A stretch of DNA of 49,410 bases from an uncultured Paracoccaceae bacterium (GCA_937895435.1 CALAXT010000009.1:1-49410); one strand, 5' to 3'; numbered from the stretch's first letter, positions 7,512 through 16,550 are shown. The notes: generated from the sequence alone by a model not told the origin. Numbers and translations are program-made.

Positions 7512-9125
7512 ATGGTATCGTTTTCACTGCGCTATCTAACAGTTGGGCTGGCGTTTTTGCTCACCCTTATATCCACGGTTGGTCTGTTTTTTTCAGACTG
7601 GTTCTTGCTGCCAGCAGCGATCTTTGCGCCCTTTGCCCTTCTGGGGCTTTGGGATATGCGACAAACGCACCACGCAGTGCTGCGCAATTATCCGATTTTG
7701 GCACATTTGCGGTATTTCTTTGAAATGATCCGCCCCGAAATCCGGCAATATTTGTTGGAAAGCGACAACGAAGAGGTTCCCTTTTCCCGGGATGCCCGCG
7801 AAATCGTCTATCAACGCGCCAAGAACGTCGAAGACAAACGCCCATTTGGCACCAAAATGCGGGTCTATGATGGCGGCTATCAGTGGCTGACCCATTCCGT
7901 GCGGCCACGCAAAATTCCTGATACCAATTTCCGGGTGACCATCGGTGGGCCTGAATGCCAACATCCCTATGCCGCCTCTATCTATAACATTTCAGCCATG
8001 AGCTTTGGCGCACTGTCGGCCAATGCGATTTCTGCACTGAACACGGGCGCACGAATGGGTGGTTTTGCCCATGACACAGGCGAGGGCGGCATCAGCCGTT
8101 ATCATCGCGAGGGGGGCGGGGATCTGATATACGAAATTGGATCAGGCTATTTTGGCTGCCGGACCACCGATGGCCAGTTTGACCCTGAAAAATTTGCAGC
8201 CCAAGCCGCAAACCCACAAATCAAGATGATTGAATTAAAGCTGAGCCAGGGCGCAAAACCGGGCCAAGGTGGCGTGCTGCCCGCGGCCAAAATCTCGCCC
8301 GAAATTGCCGAGGCCCGCGGCGTGCCGATGGGGGTGGATTGTGTGTCACCTGCGGCCCATGGCGCCTTTTCAACACCGCTGGAAATGATGCGTTTTCTTG
8401 ACGATCTGCGCCGTCTGTCAGGTGGAAAACCGGTTGGGTTCAAGCTGTGTATCGGCCATCGTCGGGAATTCATGTGCATGGTGCGCGCTATGCTGGAGAC
8501 TGGGATCACACCCGATTTTATTGTGATTGACGGCACAGAGGGTGGCACCGGTGCCGCACCGTTGGAATTTGCAAACCATATGGGAATGCCGTTGGTTGAG
8601 GGGCTGACCTTTGCCCACAACACCCTGCGCGGCGCCGGGCTGCGCGCACGGATCAAAATTGGCGCTTCGGGTAAGCTGATCCACGCCTTTGACATTGCCC
8701 GCACGCTGGCACTGGGCGCAGATTGGGTGAACTCGGCACGCGGCTTCATGTTTGCCATCGGCTGTATTCAGGCACAATCATGCCACACCAACCACTGCCC
8801 CGTTGGCATTACCACCCAAGACAAGCAGCGCCAGCGCGCCCTAGTGGTGCCTGACAAAGCCGAACGGGTGGCGAATTTTCATCGCAATACCCTAAAAGCC
8901 TTGGGCGATATGACAGGAGCGGCCGGTCTGACACACCCCAGTCAATTCTTGCCGCATCATCTTATGATGCGCGTCAATGACCGCGATATGGTGACCGGCG
9001 AAGAGGTTTACCCGTACATGCCCGAAGGCTTTTTGCTGCGCGAAGATGACAGCCGCTTTGGCTATCTTGAACGCTGGCGACGCGCCAGCGCTGACCGTTT
9101 TGAACCGTTTGACGACGGGGTTTAA
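7512..9125 (+). CDS. FMN-binding glutamate synthase-like protein
   Basis: A 537-residue protein of the GltS/GltB central-domain family. Two N-terminal hydrophobic segments (about 5-26 and 28-48) suggest membrane attachment. The body is the (beta/alpha)8 FMN barrel, with motifs AMSFGALSANAISALN, GEGGISRYHREGGGD and VIDGTEGGTGAAPLEF, and a cysteine cluster at 418, 424 and 429 (CIQAQSCHTNHCPVG) that in the family binds an iron-sulfur centre. The amidotransferase domain and GXGXG helix of full GltB are missing, so it is not a complete glutamate synthase. Such stand-alone proteins may use ammonia or a partner, or do something else; the true reaction is not established. The ATG at 7512 follows GGGACTGCGGGT. 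The 170-base gap upstream shows no clear promoter. Confidence 0.87.
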   Translation: MVSFSLRYLTVGLAFLLTLISTVGLFFSDWFLLPAAIFAPFALLGLWDMRQTHHAVLRNYPILAHLRYFFEMIRPEIRQYLLESDNEEVPFSRDAREIVYQRAKNVEDKRPFGTKMRVYDGGYQWLTHSVRPRKIPDTNFRVTIGGPECQHPYAASIYNISAMSFGALSANAISALNTGARMGGFAHDTGEGGISRYHREGGGDLIYEIGSGYFGCRTTDGQFDPEKFAAQAANPQIKMIELKLSQGAKPGQGGVLPAAKISPEIAEARGVPMGVDCVSPAAHGAFSTPLEMMRFLDDLRRLSGGKPVGFKLCIGHRREFMCMVRAMLETGITPDFIVIDGTEGGTGAAPLEFANHMGMPLVEGLTFAHNTLRGAGLRARIKIGASGKLIHAFDIARTLALGADWVNSARGFMFAIGCIQAQSCHTNHCPVGITTQDKQRQRALVVPDKAERVANFHRNTLKALGDMTGAAGLTHPSQFLPHHLMMRVNDRDMVTGEEVYPYMPEGFLLREDDSRFGYLERWRRASADRFEPFDDGV

Positions 9126-9152
9126 AGGTTAGGTTCACCCCAATCTCTGCGC

Positions 9153-10550
9153 CTACACTGTGTGCAGATACAAATCATAATCCACATCCGAAATTGTTCG
9201 GGCCACCCGTTCATATTCTGCAGATTTGATCGCCGTAAAGGTGCGGTGCATATCCACGCCCAGCGCCTCTTTTAAAAAATCTGACTGGGTTGCGGCCACA
9301 ATAGCGCTGCGCCAATCAGCGGGCATGGCAAATGCGCTGTCCGCAGCATAGCCATTGCCAGTGGTTTCCGGCCCAGGATCAATTTGATGATCAAGCCCGT
9401 AACAAATGCCCGCTAAAACTGTCGCCGCCACCAAATAGGGATTGGCATCCACCCCGGCGGGTCGGTGCTCAATCCGGCGTGCGGCAACATCACCTGCTGG
9501 AATACGCAAGGCAACCGATCGGTTGTTTACACCCCAACTGGGCGAGACCGGCGCATAGCTTTGGCTGGCAAAACGCCGCCACGAATTGGCATGAGGGGCA
9601 AAAATCAGCATCGATTCAGCCATTGTGGCCTGCAATCCACCCAGACCATGCAGAATTTCTGGCGCCCAAGGGCCCGGCGTGTGCGGCTCGGCAAATATAT
9701 TGCAGCCCACATGATCACGCAGCGACACATGCATATGCATGCCAGAGCCTGCATATGCCTCAATCGGTTTGGCCATGAAGCAGGCGGTAACACCGTGGCG
9801 ACGGGCTTGCAGCCGAACGATGCGCTTTAGCCGGATCAGATCATCAGCCGCCTGCATGACATCAGTGCGATAATGCAATGTCAGTTCGTACTGGCCGGGG
9901 GCATATTCGGAAATCAAAGTTTCAGCCTGAATGTCACAGGCACGCGCAGCGGCATAAATATCAGAAAAAAGCGGCTCCATCCCATGCAGATGGTCGACTG
10001 AATACACTTCGGTTTTATCCGAGGTACGACCATCCAAAACCGCATTGGCCGGGCGCACGCCACCATCAACGCCACGGGTATTGGCCAACAGAAAAAATTC
10101 CAACTCAAACGCAGCAGCGGGGTAAAGACCGCGCGCCACCATCTTGTCAACTTGGCGTTGCAGCGCGTGGCGGGGGTCGCTGGTCATCTTGGCGCCATCC
10201 AAGTGATACATGCTCATCAACAACTCAGCGCGGGCAGGTGAGGTGCCATGCAGCGGCTTTAGTGTGCCAGGAATCGGCCAGGCCCGCATATCGCCATCGC
10301 CCTGATCCCAAATCAATCCAGTTTCGTGAACATCTTCGCCCACGATATCTAGCCCCAGGATTGAAATCGGCAGATGGCGCCCACCAGTGTAAAGCCCCAT
10401 CAGCTCGTGACGACGAATAATTTTACCGCGGCCAATACCATTGGCATCGGTCAGCACGATATCAATCGCTTCGATTTCCGGGTGGGCCGCCAAAAAGGCT
10501 TCCGCCTCGGCCGGGTTTGCACCCGAGGGGCATTGGGTGGTTTGGGTCAT
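9153..10550 (-). CDS. Glutamine synthetase-like gamma-glutamyl ligase
   Basis: A 465-residue member of the type I glutamine synthetase family, nearer to gamma-glutamylputrescine/polyamine synthetases than to GlnA by its short N-terminus (EAIDIVLTDANGIGRGKIIRR). Active-site pieces are present: FELEFFLL, SEYAPGQYELTLH, GSGMHMHVSL, the NNRSVALRIP arginine loop and RIEHRPAG. The expected reaction is ATP-dependent joining of glutamate to an amine; which amine cannot be told. The start ATG at 10550 overlaps the TGA of the upstream aminotransferase (ATGA), so the pair is translationally coupled and probably acts in one amine-use pathway. It converges on the glutamate-synthase-like gene, with only 27 bases between the stops. 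Confidence 0.88.
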   Translation of the reverse strand: MTQTTQCPSGANPAEAEAFLAAHPEIEAIDIVLTDANGIGRGKIIRRHELMGLYTGGRHLPISILGLDIVGEDVHETGLIWDQGDGDMRAWPIPGTLKPLHGTSPARAELLMSMYHLDGAKMTSDPRHALQRQVDKMVARGLYPAAAFELEFFLLANTRGVDGGVRPANAVLDGRTSDKTEVYSVDHLHGMEPLFSDIYAAARACDIQAETLISEYAPGQYELTLHYRTDVMQAADDLIRLKRIVRLQARRHGVTACFMAKPIEAYAGSGMHMHVSLRDHVGCNIFAEPHTPGPWAPEILHGLGGLQATMAESMLIFAPHANSWRRFASQSYAPVSPSWGVNNRSVALRIPAGDVAARRIEHRPAGVDANPYLVAATVLAGICYGLDHQIDPGPETTGNGYAADSAFAMPADWRSAIVAATQSDFLKEALGVDMHRTFTAIKSAEYERVARTISDVDYDLYLHTV

Positions 10551-11932
10551 TGTGTCTCTGGGGCGAAAAGTTCAGTCATGATTTCGTCAAAGGCCAGGAT
10601 CAGCCGGTCGATTTGACGCGTGCGGGTTACGGGTGAGACCAGCATCATATTGTGAAACGGCGCAATCAGGCAGCCACGGTTGACAAGGGCTGCATGAATC
10701 GCAGCTTCAAGTTCAGGTTTATGCGCTTGGGCCGACTGCGCGCCACAGCGCAACCGGGTGGGGTGGCAGATAAATTCAACCCGCGCACCCACACGCAGCA
10801 CATGCCAAGGGGCATTATGTCGGGCAATCACCTGCGCCAGACCCGCCTCGAGCCGGGCGGCACCGCGTTCCATTTTGGCATAGGCTGGCGCGGTCATCAC
10901 CTCTTGCAAGGTGGCGCGCATGGCGGCGCATTGTAACGGGTTGGCCGAAAGCGTGGTGCCAATGCCCGAAAACCCGGCAGGCCGCGCCGCGTCATAGGCC
11001 CCATAGCGCGCGGCAACGCTGTCTGACAGCCCCCAGACACTGGCCGGCACCCCACCCGCAACCGGTTTGCCCAAAACGAAAATATCCGGGCGCAATCCGT
11101 GGGTGCTGGCGTAACCGCCCAGACCTGCACTGATCGTATGGGTTTCATCTAAAATGAACAGCGCCCCAAAGCGCTGCGCCAAATCAGCCAGACCCTGCAA
11201 AAACCCCAGCTCTGGCAACACCATACAGCAATTTGTCAGCACTGGTTCGGTCAAAATGGCAGCGATCTGCCCCGTTTTCAGCGCCGCCTCAACCGCGGCC
11301 AAATCATTGAAGGCAACGCAGGTGGCCGTTTGCGAAAGATCAGCAACCTGCCCCACAAGACCAGGCCGCGCCACGGTCTGGCCATCGCGCAATTCCACCA
11401 TCACATCGTCAACCGCCCCGTGATAACAACCCGAAAACACCAACACCTTTGGCCGCCCCGTCACAGCCCGCGCCACCCGCAGCGCAAAACGATTGGCGTC
11501 GCTGGCTGTGGTGGCAATCTGCCAGTGAAATGGGCCAAAGCGTTCGCACAACAGCACACCAACCGCCAGCGCATCTTCATTGCCCAGCATATAGGTTAAA
11601 CCACGGCGCGACTGGGCACGGATTGCGCGGGCAACAGGTTTGGGCGAGTGGCCAAACATTGAACCGGTGTCACCCAAACAAAAATCATCAAGCTGGTTGC
11701 CATCAATATCGCGCAGGCTCGCGCCCTGTGTCCGATCCACCAACATAGGAAAGGGCATTGGCCAATCGTTCATCCACAGCATCGGCACGCCGCCCAAAAA
11801 ACTTTGGGTGCCCGCAGCCGCAGCGGCCTGCGACAAAGGCCGGGTGCGGGCAAATCGTGCCGCTTCACGCTGACGCATGGCCTCAATACGTGCAGCTGGC
11901 ACGCCGGCTATTTTGGTCATTGGGCTGGTCAT
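10547..11932 (-). CDS. PLP-dependent class III aminotransferase
   Basis: A 461-residue fold-type I, class III aminotransferase. The PLP site shows FILDETHTISAG (Asp262), the Schiff-base lysine Lys289 in VLGKPVAGG, and VFSGCYHG for the phosphate and ring region. The overall pattern resembles the glutamate-1-semialdehyde aminomutase-like subgroup, but the N-terminal 60 residues differ and nothing here supports a role in haem synthesis. Coupling to a gamma-glutamyl ligase suggests that it transaminates an amine, or an aldehyde derived from it. The ATG at 11932 has AGGGGTCACC just before it, which favours it over the Met at codon 5. A tRNA-Pro lies directly upstream on the same strand. Confidence 0.88.
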   Translation of the reverse strand: MTSPMTKIAGVPAARIEAMRQREAARFARTRPLSQAAAAAGTQSFLGGVPMLWMNDWPMPFPMLVDRTQGASLRDIDGNQLDDFCLGDTGSMFGHSPKPVARAIRAQSRRGLTYMLGNEDALAVGVLLCERFGPFHWQIATTASDANRFALRVARAVTGRPKVLVFSGCYHGAVDDVMVELRDGQTVARPGLVGQVADLSQTATCVAFNDLAAVEAALKTGQIAAILTEPVLTNCCMVLPELGFLQGLADLAQRFGALFILDETHTISAGLGGYASTHGLRPDIFVLGKPVAGGVPASVWGLSDSVAARYGAYDAARPAGFSGIGTTLSANPLQCAAMRATLQEVMTAPAYAKMERGAARLEAGLAQVIARHNAPWHVLRVGARVEFICHPTRLRCGAQSAQAHKPELEAAIHAALVNRGCLIAPFHNMMLVSPVTRTRQIDRLILAFDEIMTELFAPETQ

Positions 11933-11979
11933 CGGTGACCCCTGTTCTGGGGGCCCAGCTGCGGAAAGCTGAGCGATCT

Positions 11980-12056
11980 TGGTCGGAGTGAGAGGATTCG
12001 AACCTCCGACCCCCTGCTCCCGAAGCAGGTGCGCTACCAGGCTGCGCTACACTCCG
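11980..12056 (-). tRNA. tRNA-Pro (anticodon CGG)
   Basis: The minus strand gives a complete 77-base cloverleaf. The acceptor stem CGGAGTG pairs with CACTCCG, the anticodon loop TTCGGGA sits on a CCTGC/GCAGG stem, the T arm has GTTCGAATC, and the CCA is encoded. It reads the CCG codon. It sits between the DMT permease and the aminotransferase genes on the same strand; no integrase or direct repeat is next to it. Confidence 0.97.
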
Positions 12057-12087
12057 ACATATTTCTGCGGGTTACATCTGCGGCAGA

Positions 12088-13077
12088 TCATTTGCAAGGC
12101 CTGTGTGGTGCCACATACCCCCCATCGGGGGAGGGTAAACTGGGCAAAGGTTGGCGCAACGTCGTGCCCATATCCGGGCGCAGGCGCGCGCCTTGAACGG
12201 GCCGGATATCAGACACCGCGTCGCGCCCTTCGCGGAATAAAATGTAAAGCCCACTGGCAATGATAACGCCCGCACCAACTGCCGTGCCCAAATCAATCGT
12301 TTCATCAAACAGAAAATAGCCATAGCCCGTTGCCCACAGGATTTGGGAATATTGCATCGGCGCCACAATCACAGCCTCGGCGCGGCGATAGGCAAGAATG
12401 ATCAAAAGCGAAGCCGAAAAGGCCAGCACCGCAATCACCGCAAACGCGCCCAAATCAATCAGCGCAACCGGCACGTAAACAAACGGCATGGCGCAGGCCA
12501 TCAGCAGAAAGCTGCCCACCATTGGATAAAGCAACAACACAACACTGCGTTCCGCATGCCCGATCTTGCGCGTGATCACCGAAGACAACGCCGCCCCCAC
12601 TGCCGCAAGCATCGCCCCCGCATGACCAAGCCCCAGCGTCACCTGCCCTGGCCGCAGTACGATCAACACCCCGATCAGCCCAATTAAAACCGCCAAGCCA
12701 CGCCGCACCCCCACCCGTTCGCCCAAGACTGGCACCGCCATAAGCGTGATCAGCAGGGGCATGGTAAACAAAATGGCATAGGTCTGCGCCAACGGCAAAA
12801 CACCAAACGCGTAAAACGCCATCACCCCGGTGGCCGAGGCGCTGATGGTGCGCGCCAACATCCACCACGGATGGCGCGGCACCAAATTGCCATCAGTGCG
12901 GTCGCGCAGCAACATCACCGTCACAATCGGAAAACCCAGCAAAACCGAAAAAAACACGATCTGAAACGCCGAATAATGCGCGCCTGCATATTTGATCACC
13001 ACATCATGCAAGGCAAAACATGCAAAGGCCAACAGCCCAAGCAGGGCGCCATGCAAGTTTTGGATGGGCTGTGACAT
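12088..13077 (-). CDS. DMT-superfamily (EamA) permease
   Basis: A 329-residue transporter with about ten hydrophobic helices arranged as two EamA repeats (roughly 10-140 and 150-285). The repeats are seen in HGALLGLLAFACFALHDVVIKY and the second-half run near VAPMQYSQILWATGYGYFLF. Members export or import small metabolites such as amino acids or nucleosides; no substrate can be assigned. I chose the ATG at 13077 because AAGGGATATCATT precedes it and because the longer frame to 13134 runs back into the leuB terminator. The C-terminal 40 residues are polar and extend beyond the usual end of the family. It is separated from leuB by a terminator, so it is likely read on its own. Confidence 0.88.
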   Translation of the reverse strand: MSQPIQNLHGALLGLLAFACFALHDVVIKYAGAHYSAFQIVFFSVLLGFPIVTVMLLRDRTDGNLVPRHPWWMLARTISASATGVMAFYAFGVLPLAQTYAILFTMPLLITLMAVPVLGERVGVRRGLAVLIGLIGVLIVLRPGQVTLGLGHAGAMLAAVGAALSSVITRKIGHAERSVVLLLYPMVGSFLLMACAMPFVYVPVALIDLGAFAVIAVLAFSASLLIILAYRRAEAVIVAPMQYSQILWATGYGYFLFDETIDLGTAVGAGVIIASGLYILFREGRDAVSDIRPVQGARLRPDMGTTLRQPLPSLPSPDGGYVAPHRPCK

Positions 13078-13113
13078 AATGATATCCCTTGCACCGGCGG
13101 GTGCGGTGTTCAT

Positions 13114-13149
13114 AAAAAAACGCCCGCTGAACATAACATTCAGCGGGCG
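13114..13149 (-). terminator. Intrinsic terminator after leuB
   Basis: On the minus strand an 11-bp perfect stem (CGCCCGCTGAA against TTCAGCGGGCG, 13121-13131 with 13139-13149) with a 7-base loop is followed by seven U residues (13114-13120). It ends leuB transcription 35 bases past the stop. Confidence 0.93.
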
Positions 13150-13183
13150 CGTTGTCTTTTATTCTGTCTTGGGCGCTGTGCGC

Positions 13184-14293
13184 TTACAGGCTGGCCTCAA
13201 GTGCGGCCACGATGGCATCACCCATCTGCGCAGTGGTTACCGGCGTTCCAGGCTGACCGGTCGGGATCAGGTCAGGCGTGCGCACGCCATCGGCCAAAAC
13301 CGATTGTACAGCCGATTCCAGCCGCGTGGCCTCATCACCCAGATCAAACGAATAGCGCAGCGCCATTGCAAAGCTCAAAACACAGGCAATTGGGTTTGCT
13401 TTGCCCTGACCCGCAATATCGGGGGCCGAGCCATGCACCGGTTCATAAAGAGCTTTGGGCCGACCATTGGCCATTGGTGCCCCAAGGCTGGCGGATGGCA
13501 ACATGCCAAGGCTGCCAGTCAACATGGCGGCACAATCTGACAAAATATCACCAAACAGGTTGTCTGTGACGATGACATCAAACTGCTTTGGCCAACGCAC
13601 AAGCTGCATCGCCCCATTGTCCGCATACATGTGGGACAAAGCGACATCGGGATATTCTTCATCCCCGATCTTCTGCACGACCTCGCGCCACAAAACGCCC
13701 GATTCCATCACATTGGCTTTTTCCATCGAACACAGCTTATTGCCGCGCTTGCGGGCCAGCTCAAACGCGGCGCGCGCAACACGGGCAATTTCGCTTTCGC
13801 TGTAGCGCTGGGTGTTGATGCCCACGCGCTCATTGCCCTCGGTGAAAATGCCGCGGGGCTCACCAAAATAAACGCCCCCTGTAAGTTCGCGCACGATCAT
13901 AATGTCGAGACCGGCCACCACCTCAGGCTTTAGGCTGGAAAAATCAGCCAGCGCGTCAAAACACTGGGCGGGCCGCAGGTTGGCAAACAGATCCATTTCC
14001 TTGCGCAAGCGCAGCAGACCACGTTCGGGTTTTACAGAAAAATCCAACACATCGTATTTGGGGCCGCCCACAGCACCCAGCAACACCGCATCAGCGGCTT
14101 GGGCGCGCTCCATCGTTTCATCGGTCAGCGGGGTGCCATGCGCATCATAGGCAGCACCACCCACCAGCCCTTCGGACACATCAAACGCAATGCCACGGCG
14201 ACTGTCAAACCAGCCGATGATCTTACGCACCTCGGTCATGACCTCGGGACCGATGCCGTCGCCGGGAAGAATAAGCAATGAGGGGTTGGCCAC
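13184..14293 (-). CDS. leuB: 3-isopropylmalate dehydrogenase
   Basis: A 369-residue NAD-dependent beta-decarboxylating dehydrogenase of leucine synthesis. It starts [14 protein letters not shown], has the substrate loop RPERG-like [21 protein letters not shown], the [11 protein letters not shown] motif, the metal aspartates in [12 protein letters not shown], and the cofactor loop [18 protein letters not shown]. The start is a GTG at 14293, six bases after AGGAG. It lies downstream of the PepSY/cytochrome b561 pair on the same strand, with leuD and leuC further upstream; a spread-out leu gene order of this kind is usual in Rhodobacteraceae. A strong terminator follows. Confidence 0.97.
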   Translation of the reverse strand: MANPSLLILPGDGIGPEVMTEVRKIIGWFDSRRGIAFDVSEGLVGGAAYDAHGTPLTDETMERAQAADAVLLGAVGGPKYDVLDFSVKPERGLLRLRKEMDLFANLRPAQCFDALADFSSLKPEVVAGLDIMIVRELTGGVYFGEPRGIFTEGNERVGINTQRYSESEIARVARAAFELARKRGNKLCSMEKANVMESGVLWREVVQKIGDEEYPDVALSHMYADNGAMQLVRWPKQFDVIVTDNLFGDILSDCAAMLTGSLGMLPSASLGAPMANGRPKALYEPVHGSAPDIAGQGKANPIACVLSFAMALRYSFDLGDEATRLESAVQSVLADGVRTPDLIPTGQPGTPVTTAQMGDAIVAALEASL

Positions 14294-14370
14294 GGGACAC
14301 TCCTGATCTTTGGGTTTATGTGTCCGTTCGCCTAGCCAATGCGCACGCGCGGGTCAAGGATGCGCAACCG

Positions 14371-14937
14371 TCATTCACGTCGCTTGGCACCAGTTATCAT
14401 CGCAAAAACCAGGTTTTCACGGTGCTGCATCGATGCCAACACCACACCACCCACATGTGCCACGATCATTGCCAACGTGGCATAGGCGCAAACGCGGTGG
14501 AGTATTTCAATCCAGGCTGTTCCCCAAAGCGCATCGGTCGTCATCGCCCAACCAGTGCCGGCCGTGGCCGCGATCATGACCATCAGCCCCAAAACCATAA
14601 CCGCCCCCGCAGGATTGTGGCCAATATAACGCGCCGGATGCCCCTGTTTGATAGCACGCACATAGGCAAGCGCAGCCCTTGGCCCCACAACAAACTGTCG
14701 AAACCGGGCATATCGCGTGCCGACAAAGCCCCAAATCAGTCGAAATCCTAACAGACCTAACAGGCCATACCCCAAGTTTTCATGCCAAGCCGTGCCCGCC
14801 TCGGCTACAAATTCATAGCCCATCGTGCCAACAAGCGCCCAGTGAAACACCCGCACGGCACGATCCCAGACAGCGACGGTGGCGGGCCGCATCGTGCGGT
14901 CCGCCCCCTTTGCAAAATTGCGGTCGATCTTGGTCAC
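14371..14937 (-). CDS. Cytochrome b561 family membrane protein
   Basis: A 188-residue protein with four hydrophobic helices and the histidines expected to bind two b haems: VFHWALV near residue 31, the helix beginning AWHENLGYGLLG, and LHRVCAYATLAMIVAHVGG near the C-terminus. Proteins of this family move electrons across the inner membrane between quinol, or a cytoplasmic donor, and periplasmic acceptors. The start is a GTG at 14937 that overlaps the TGA of the preceding PepSY gene (GTGA), so the two are coupled and likely form one unit. The natural electron partners are not evident. Confidence 0.9.
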   Translation of the reverse strand: MTKIDRNFAKGADRTMRPATVAVWDRAVRVFHWALVGTMGYEFVAEAGTAWHENLGYGLLGLLGFRLIWGFVGTRYARFRQFVVGPRAALAYVRAIKQGHPARYIGHNPAGAVMVLGLMVMIAATAGTGWAMTTDALWGTAWIEILHRVCAYATLAMIVAHVGGVVLASMQHRENLVFAMITGAKRRE

Positions 14938-15191
14938 TTTGAATGAACCTGTTCGCCGCTTACGGTGTCAAAATAGACCTCAACACGCTTGCCGTCTTTC
15001 TTGCCTTTGACTTCCCAGCACCCATCTTCAATTTTTACGCCTTTGACCTCATAGCCCATTGCGGTGGCCTTGGCGGTCATGGCCTCTTTGGTCATCCATT
15101 CATTTTGCGCATGTGGTGTGCACAGGTCCGAAGCAAAAGCAGGGGCCGACACAAGCATAAGCGCGGCGATTGTCAGAGCAGATTTACGCAT
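14934..15191 (-). CDS. Secreted PepSY-domain protein
   Basis: An 85-residue protein with a signal peptide (MRKSALTIAALMLVSAPAFA, cleavage predicted after AFA) and a single PepSY domain ending EVYFDTVSGEQVHSK, the typical D-x-x-TGE-like end. It should be periplasmic. PepSY proteins of this size often accompany b-type cytochromes and are thought to modulate or bind the redox partner. I chose the ATG at 15191, preceded by AAAGGAAATCATC, not the longer frame from 15251. The stop overlaps the start of the cytochrome b561 gene. Two cysteines (DLC and DGCW) in the mature protein could form a disulfide. Confidence 0.88.
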   Translation of the reverse strand: MRKSALTIAALMLVSAPAFASDLCTPHAQNEWMTKEAMTAKATAMGYEVKGVKIEDGCWEVKGKKDGKRVEVYFDTVSGEQVHSK

Positions 15192-15304
15192 GATGATTTC
15201 CTTTGGTTGCGTTGTTCGTGCAACCCTTTTGCAGGCCACGCCTGACGGCAACCTGAAGCCGCACAGGCATCACGTTTTGTTGATAACAACGCAGGCAATC
15301 CGCG

Positions 15305-16450
15305 CTAAGGCATCACCACATCAACCCAAACCAATCGATGCGGGCTGGCTGGGCCATCAGCACCTTGCAGCAACGCCGCGACCGGTGCATCTGGCGCAGG
15401 CCAAAACACACCTGCGGCCAGAACCTGCAAATCAACAGAGGGCAGCACATAATCCAGCCGCAGATTGCCCGGGCCCGTTGGATTGGGCCAACTGGCCGTA
15501 TCCAGTGCAGCGCGCCCAATATGGCCCGCATTGGCCAGTGCCGTGCCAGCCGCCGCCCCGCCCGGGCTTTCAGGTGCAGGATCTTGGAGAAGGGGATGGC
15601 CCAACAACGCGCGCAGCGCTTCGGGGCGGCCATCGCCATCATAGGGGTCAAGATTTATGTCACCCAGCACCACAAATGGGCCCAGACGCGGCTTTTGCGG
15701 CAGATCACCACCCAGATACCGCAACCAAAAAGCTGTTTCATCATGATTGCGCAGGCCATTGCGATCTTCGGGGCCATCAAAGACCGGCGGACTTGCGTAA
15801 AAGGCCCACAGAGAAAGCAAATGACCGCTGGGCAGTTCAATCGGCACATCCCAATGGCCGGTGGTGGGCAGCCGCTGCGCCGCGCGAGCCATCGCGGATG
15901 GAAAGGGCTGACCCTCGCGCTGCGGCACCAACGCACCGGGCAGATCTTGCCATAGAAACTCACTAAAATCATTGGCCAAATCATCCCGAATGGCAAAGTG
16001 CGACAACAGCGCCATACCATTGGCACCGGCAAACCGGCCCCAGCCTTGTGCATCGCCCGCACCGCCCAACCGGCCATCACCATCCAAGTCAAGCCCACTG
16101 GCCATCCCGGTATTTGGGCGGCGGGCGAACCGGTGCGGATAGCGCACACCGCGGCTTTCCAACCCTTGGGCAAAAGCTGCCAATGCCGCACCGCCCGCGT
16201 CATAATCAAAGCCTGTCAGCAGCAAAACATCAGGGCGCACATGGGCAATTTGGGCCTGAACTGCAGCGATCTGAGCATCACCACCTTTTTGCAACGCCCC
16301 ATACAAAAGCCCCGGCCCCCGCCGCGACAGATCAACGTTGAACGTAGCAATGCGCAGCGTTTTCGGTGCAGCCAAAGCAACAGGCTCAGCCAAGCACAGT
16401 GGCGCGATTATGCCCCATAAAACCGCAACCCACAGAATAACGCGCACCAT
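15305..16450 (-). CDS. Secreted endonuclease/exonuclease/phosphatase-family protein
   Basis: A 381-residue EEP-fold hydrolase. A signal peptide (MVRVILWVAVLWGIIAPLCLA) directs it out of the cytoplasm. EEP landmarks are TLRIATFNVDLSRRG at the domain start, the metal and catalytic stretch VVLGDINLDPYDGDGRPE, and NLRLDYVLPS; the final SPHRLVWVDVVMP carries the His that closes the active site. The substrate may be extracellular DNA, a phosphodiester or a phospholipid headgroup. The ATG at 16450 is chosen because the upstream ATG at 16537 sits in the loop of the leuD terminator hairpin. It lies between leuD and the PepSY gene on the same strand. Confidence 0.85.
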   Translation of the reverse strand: MVRVILWVAVLWGIIAPLCLAEPVALAAPKTLRIATFNVDLSRRGPGLLYGALQKGGDAQIAAVQAQIAHVRPDVLLLTGFDYDAGGAALAAFAQGLESRGVRYPHRFARRPNTGMASGLDLDGDGRLGGAGDAQGWGRFAGANGMALLSHFAIRDDLANDFSEFLWQDLPGALVPQREGQPFPSAMARAAQRLPTTGHWDVPIELPSGHLLSLWAFYASPPVFDGPEDRNGLRNHDETAFWLRYLGGDLPQKPRLGPFVVLGDINLDPYDGDGRPEALRALLGHPLLQDPAPESPGGAAAGTALANAGHIGRAALDTASWPNPTGPGNLRLDYVLPSVDLQVLAAGVFWPAPDAPVAALLQGADGPASPHRLVWVDVVMP

Positions 16451-16517
16451 GGCCCACCCATCAATCGCCCCAAGGTTGAGTATCAGCCACGCTCGCCCCA
16501 GACGCAACCACCACAAT

Positions 16518-16550
16518 GCAAAAGGCCGCCCCCACATGGGAACGGCCTTT
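16518..16550 (-). terminator. Intrinsic terminator after leuD
   Basis: On the minus strand AAAGGCCGTTCCC pairs with GGGGGCGGCCTTT (13 bp including two G-U pairs) around an ATGT loop at 16521-16550, followed by a short U run. It lies 50 bases after the leuD stop. It explains why the EEP gene should start after it. Confidence 0.85.

Noticed and set aside
10547-11932. Glutamate-1-semialdehyde aminomutase (hemL)
   Set aside because: Only the general class III fold is shared; the N-terminus differs and the neighbour is a GS-like ligase, not a haem gene.
11980-12087. Genomic-island attachment site at the tRNA genes
   Set aside because: No duplicated tRNA 3' end, integrase or change in gene character was found beside either tRNA.
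15064-15966. Plus-strand open frame of 300 codons opposite the EEP and PepSY genes
   Set aside because: It crosses two genes with clear signal peptides and motifs; its product is rich in Pro/His/Arg as typical for antisense frames.
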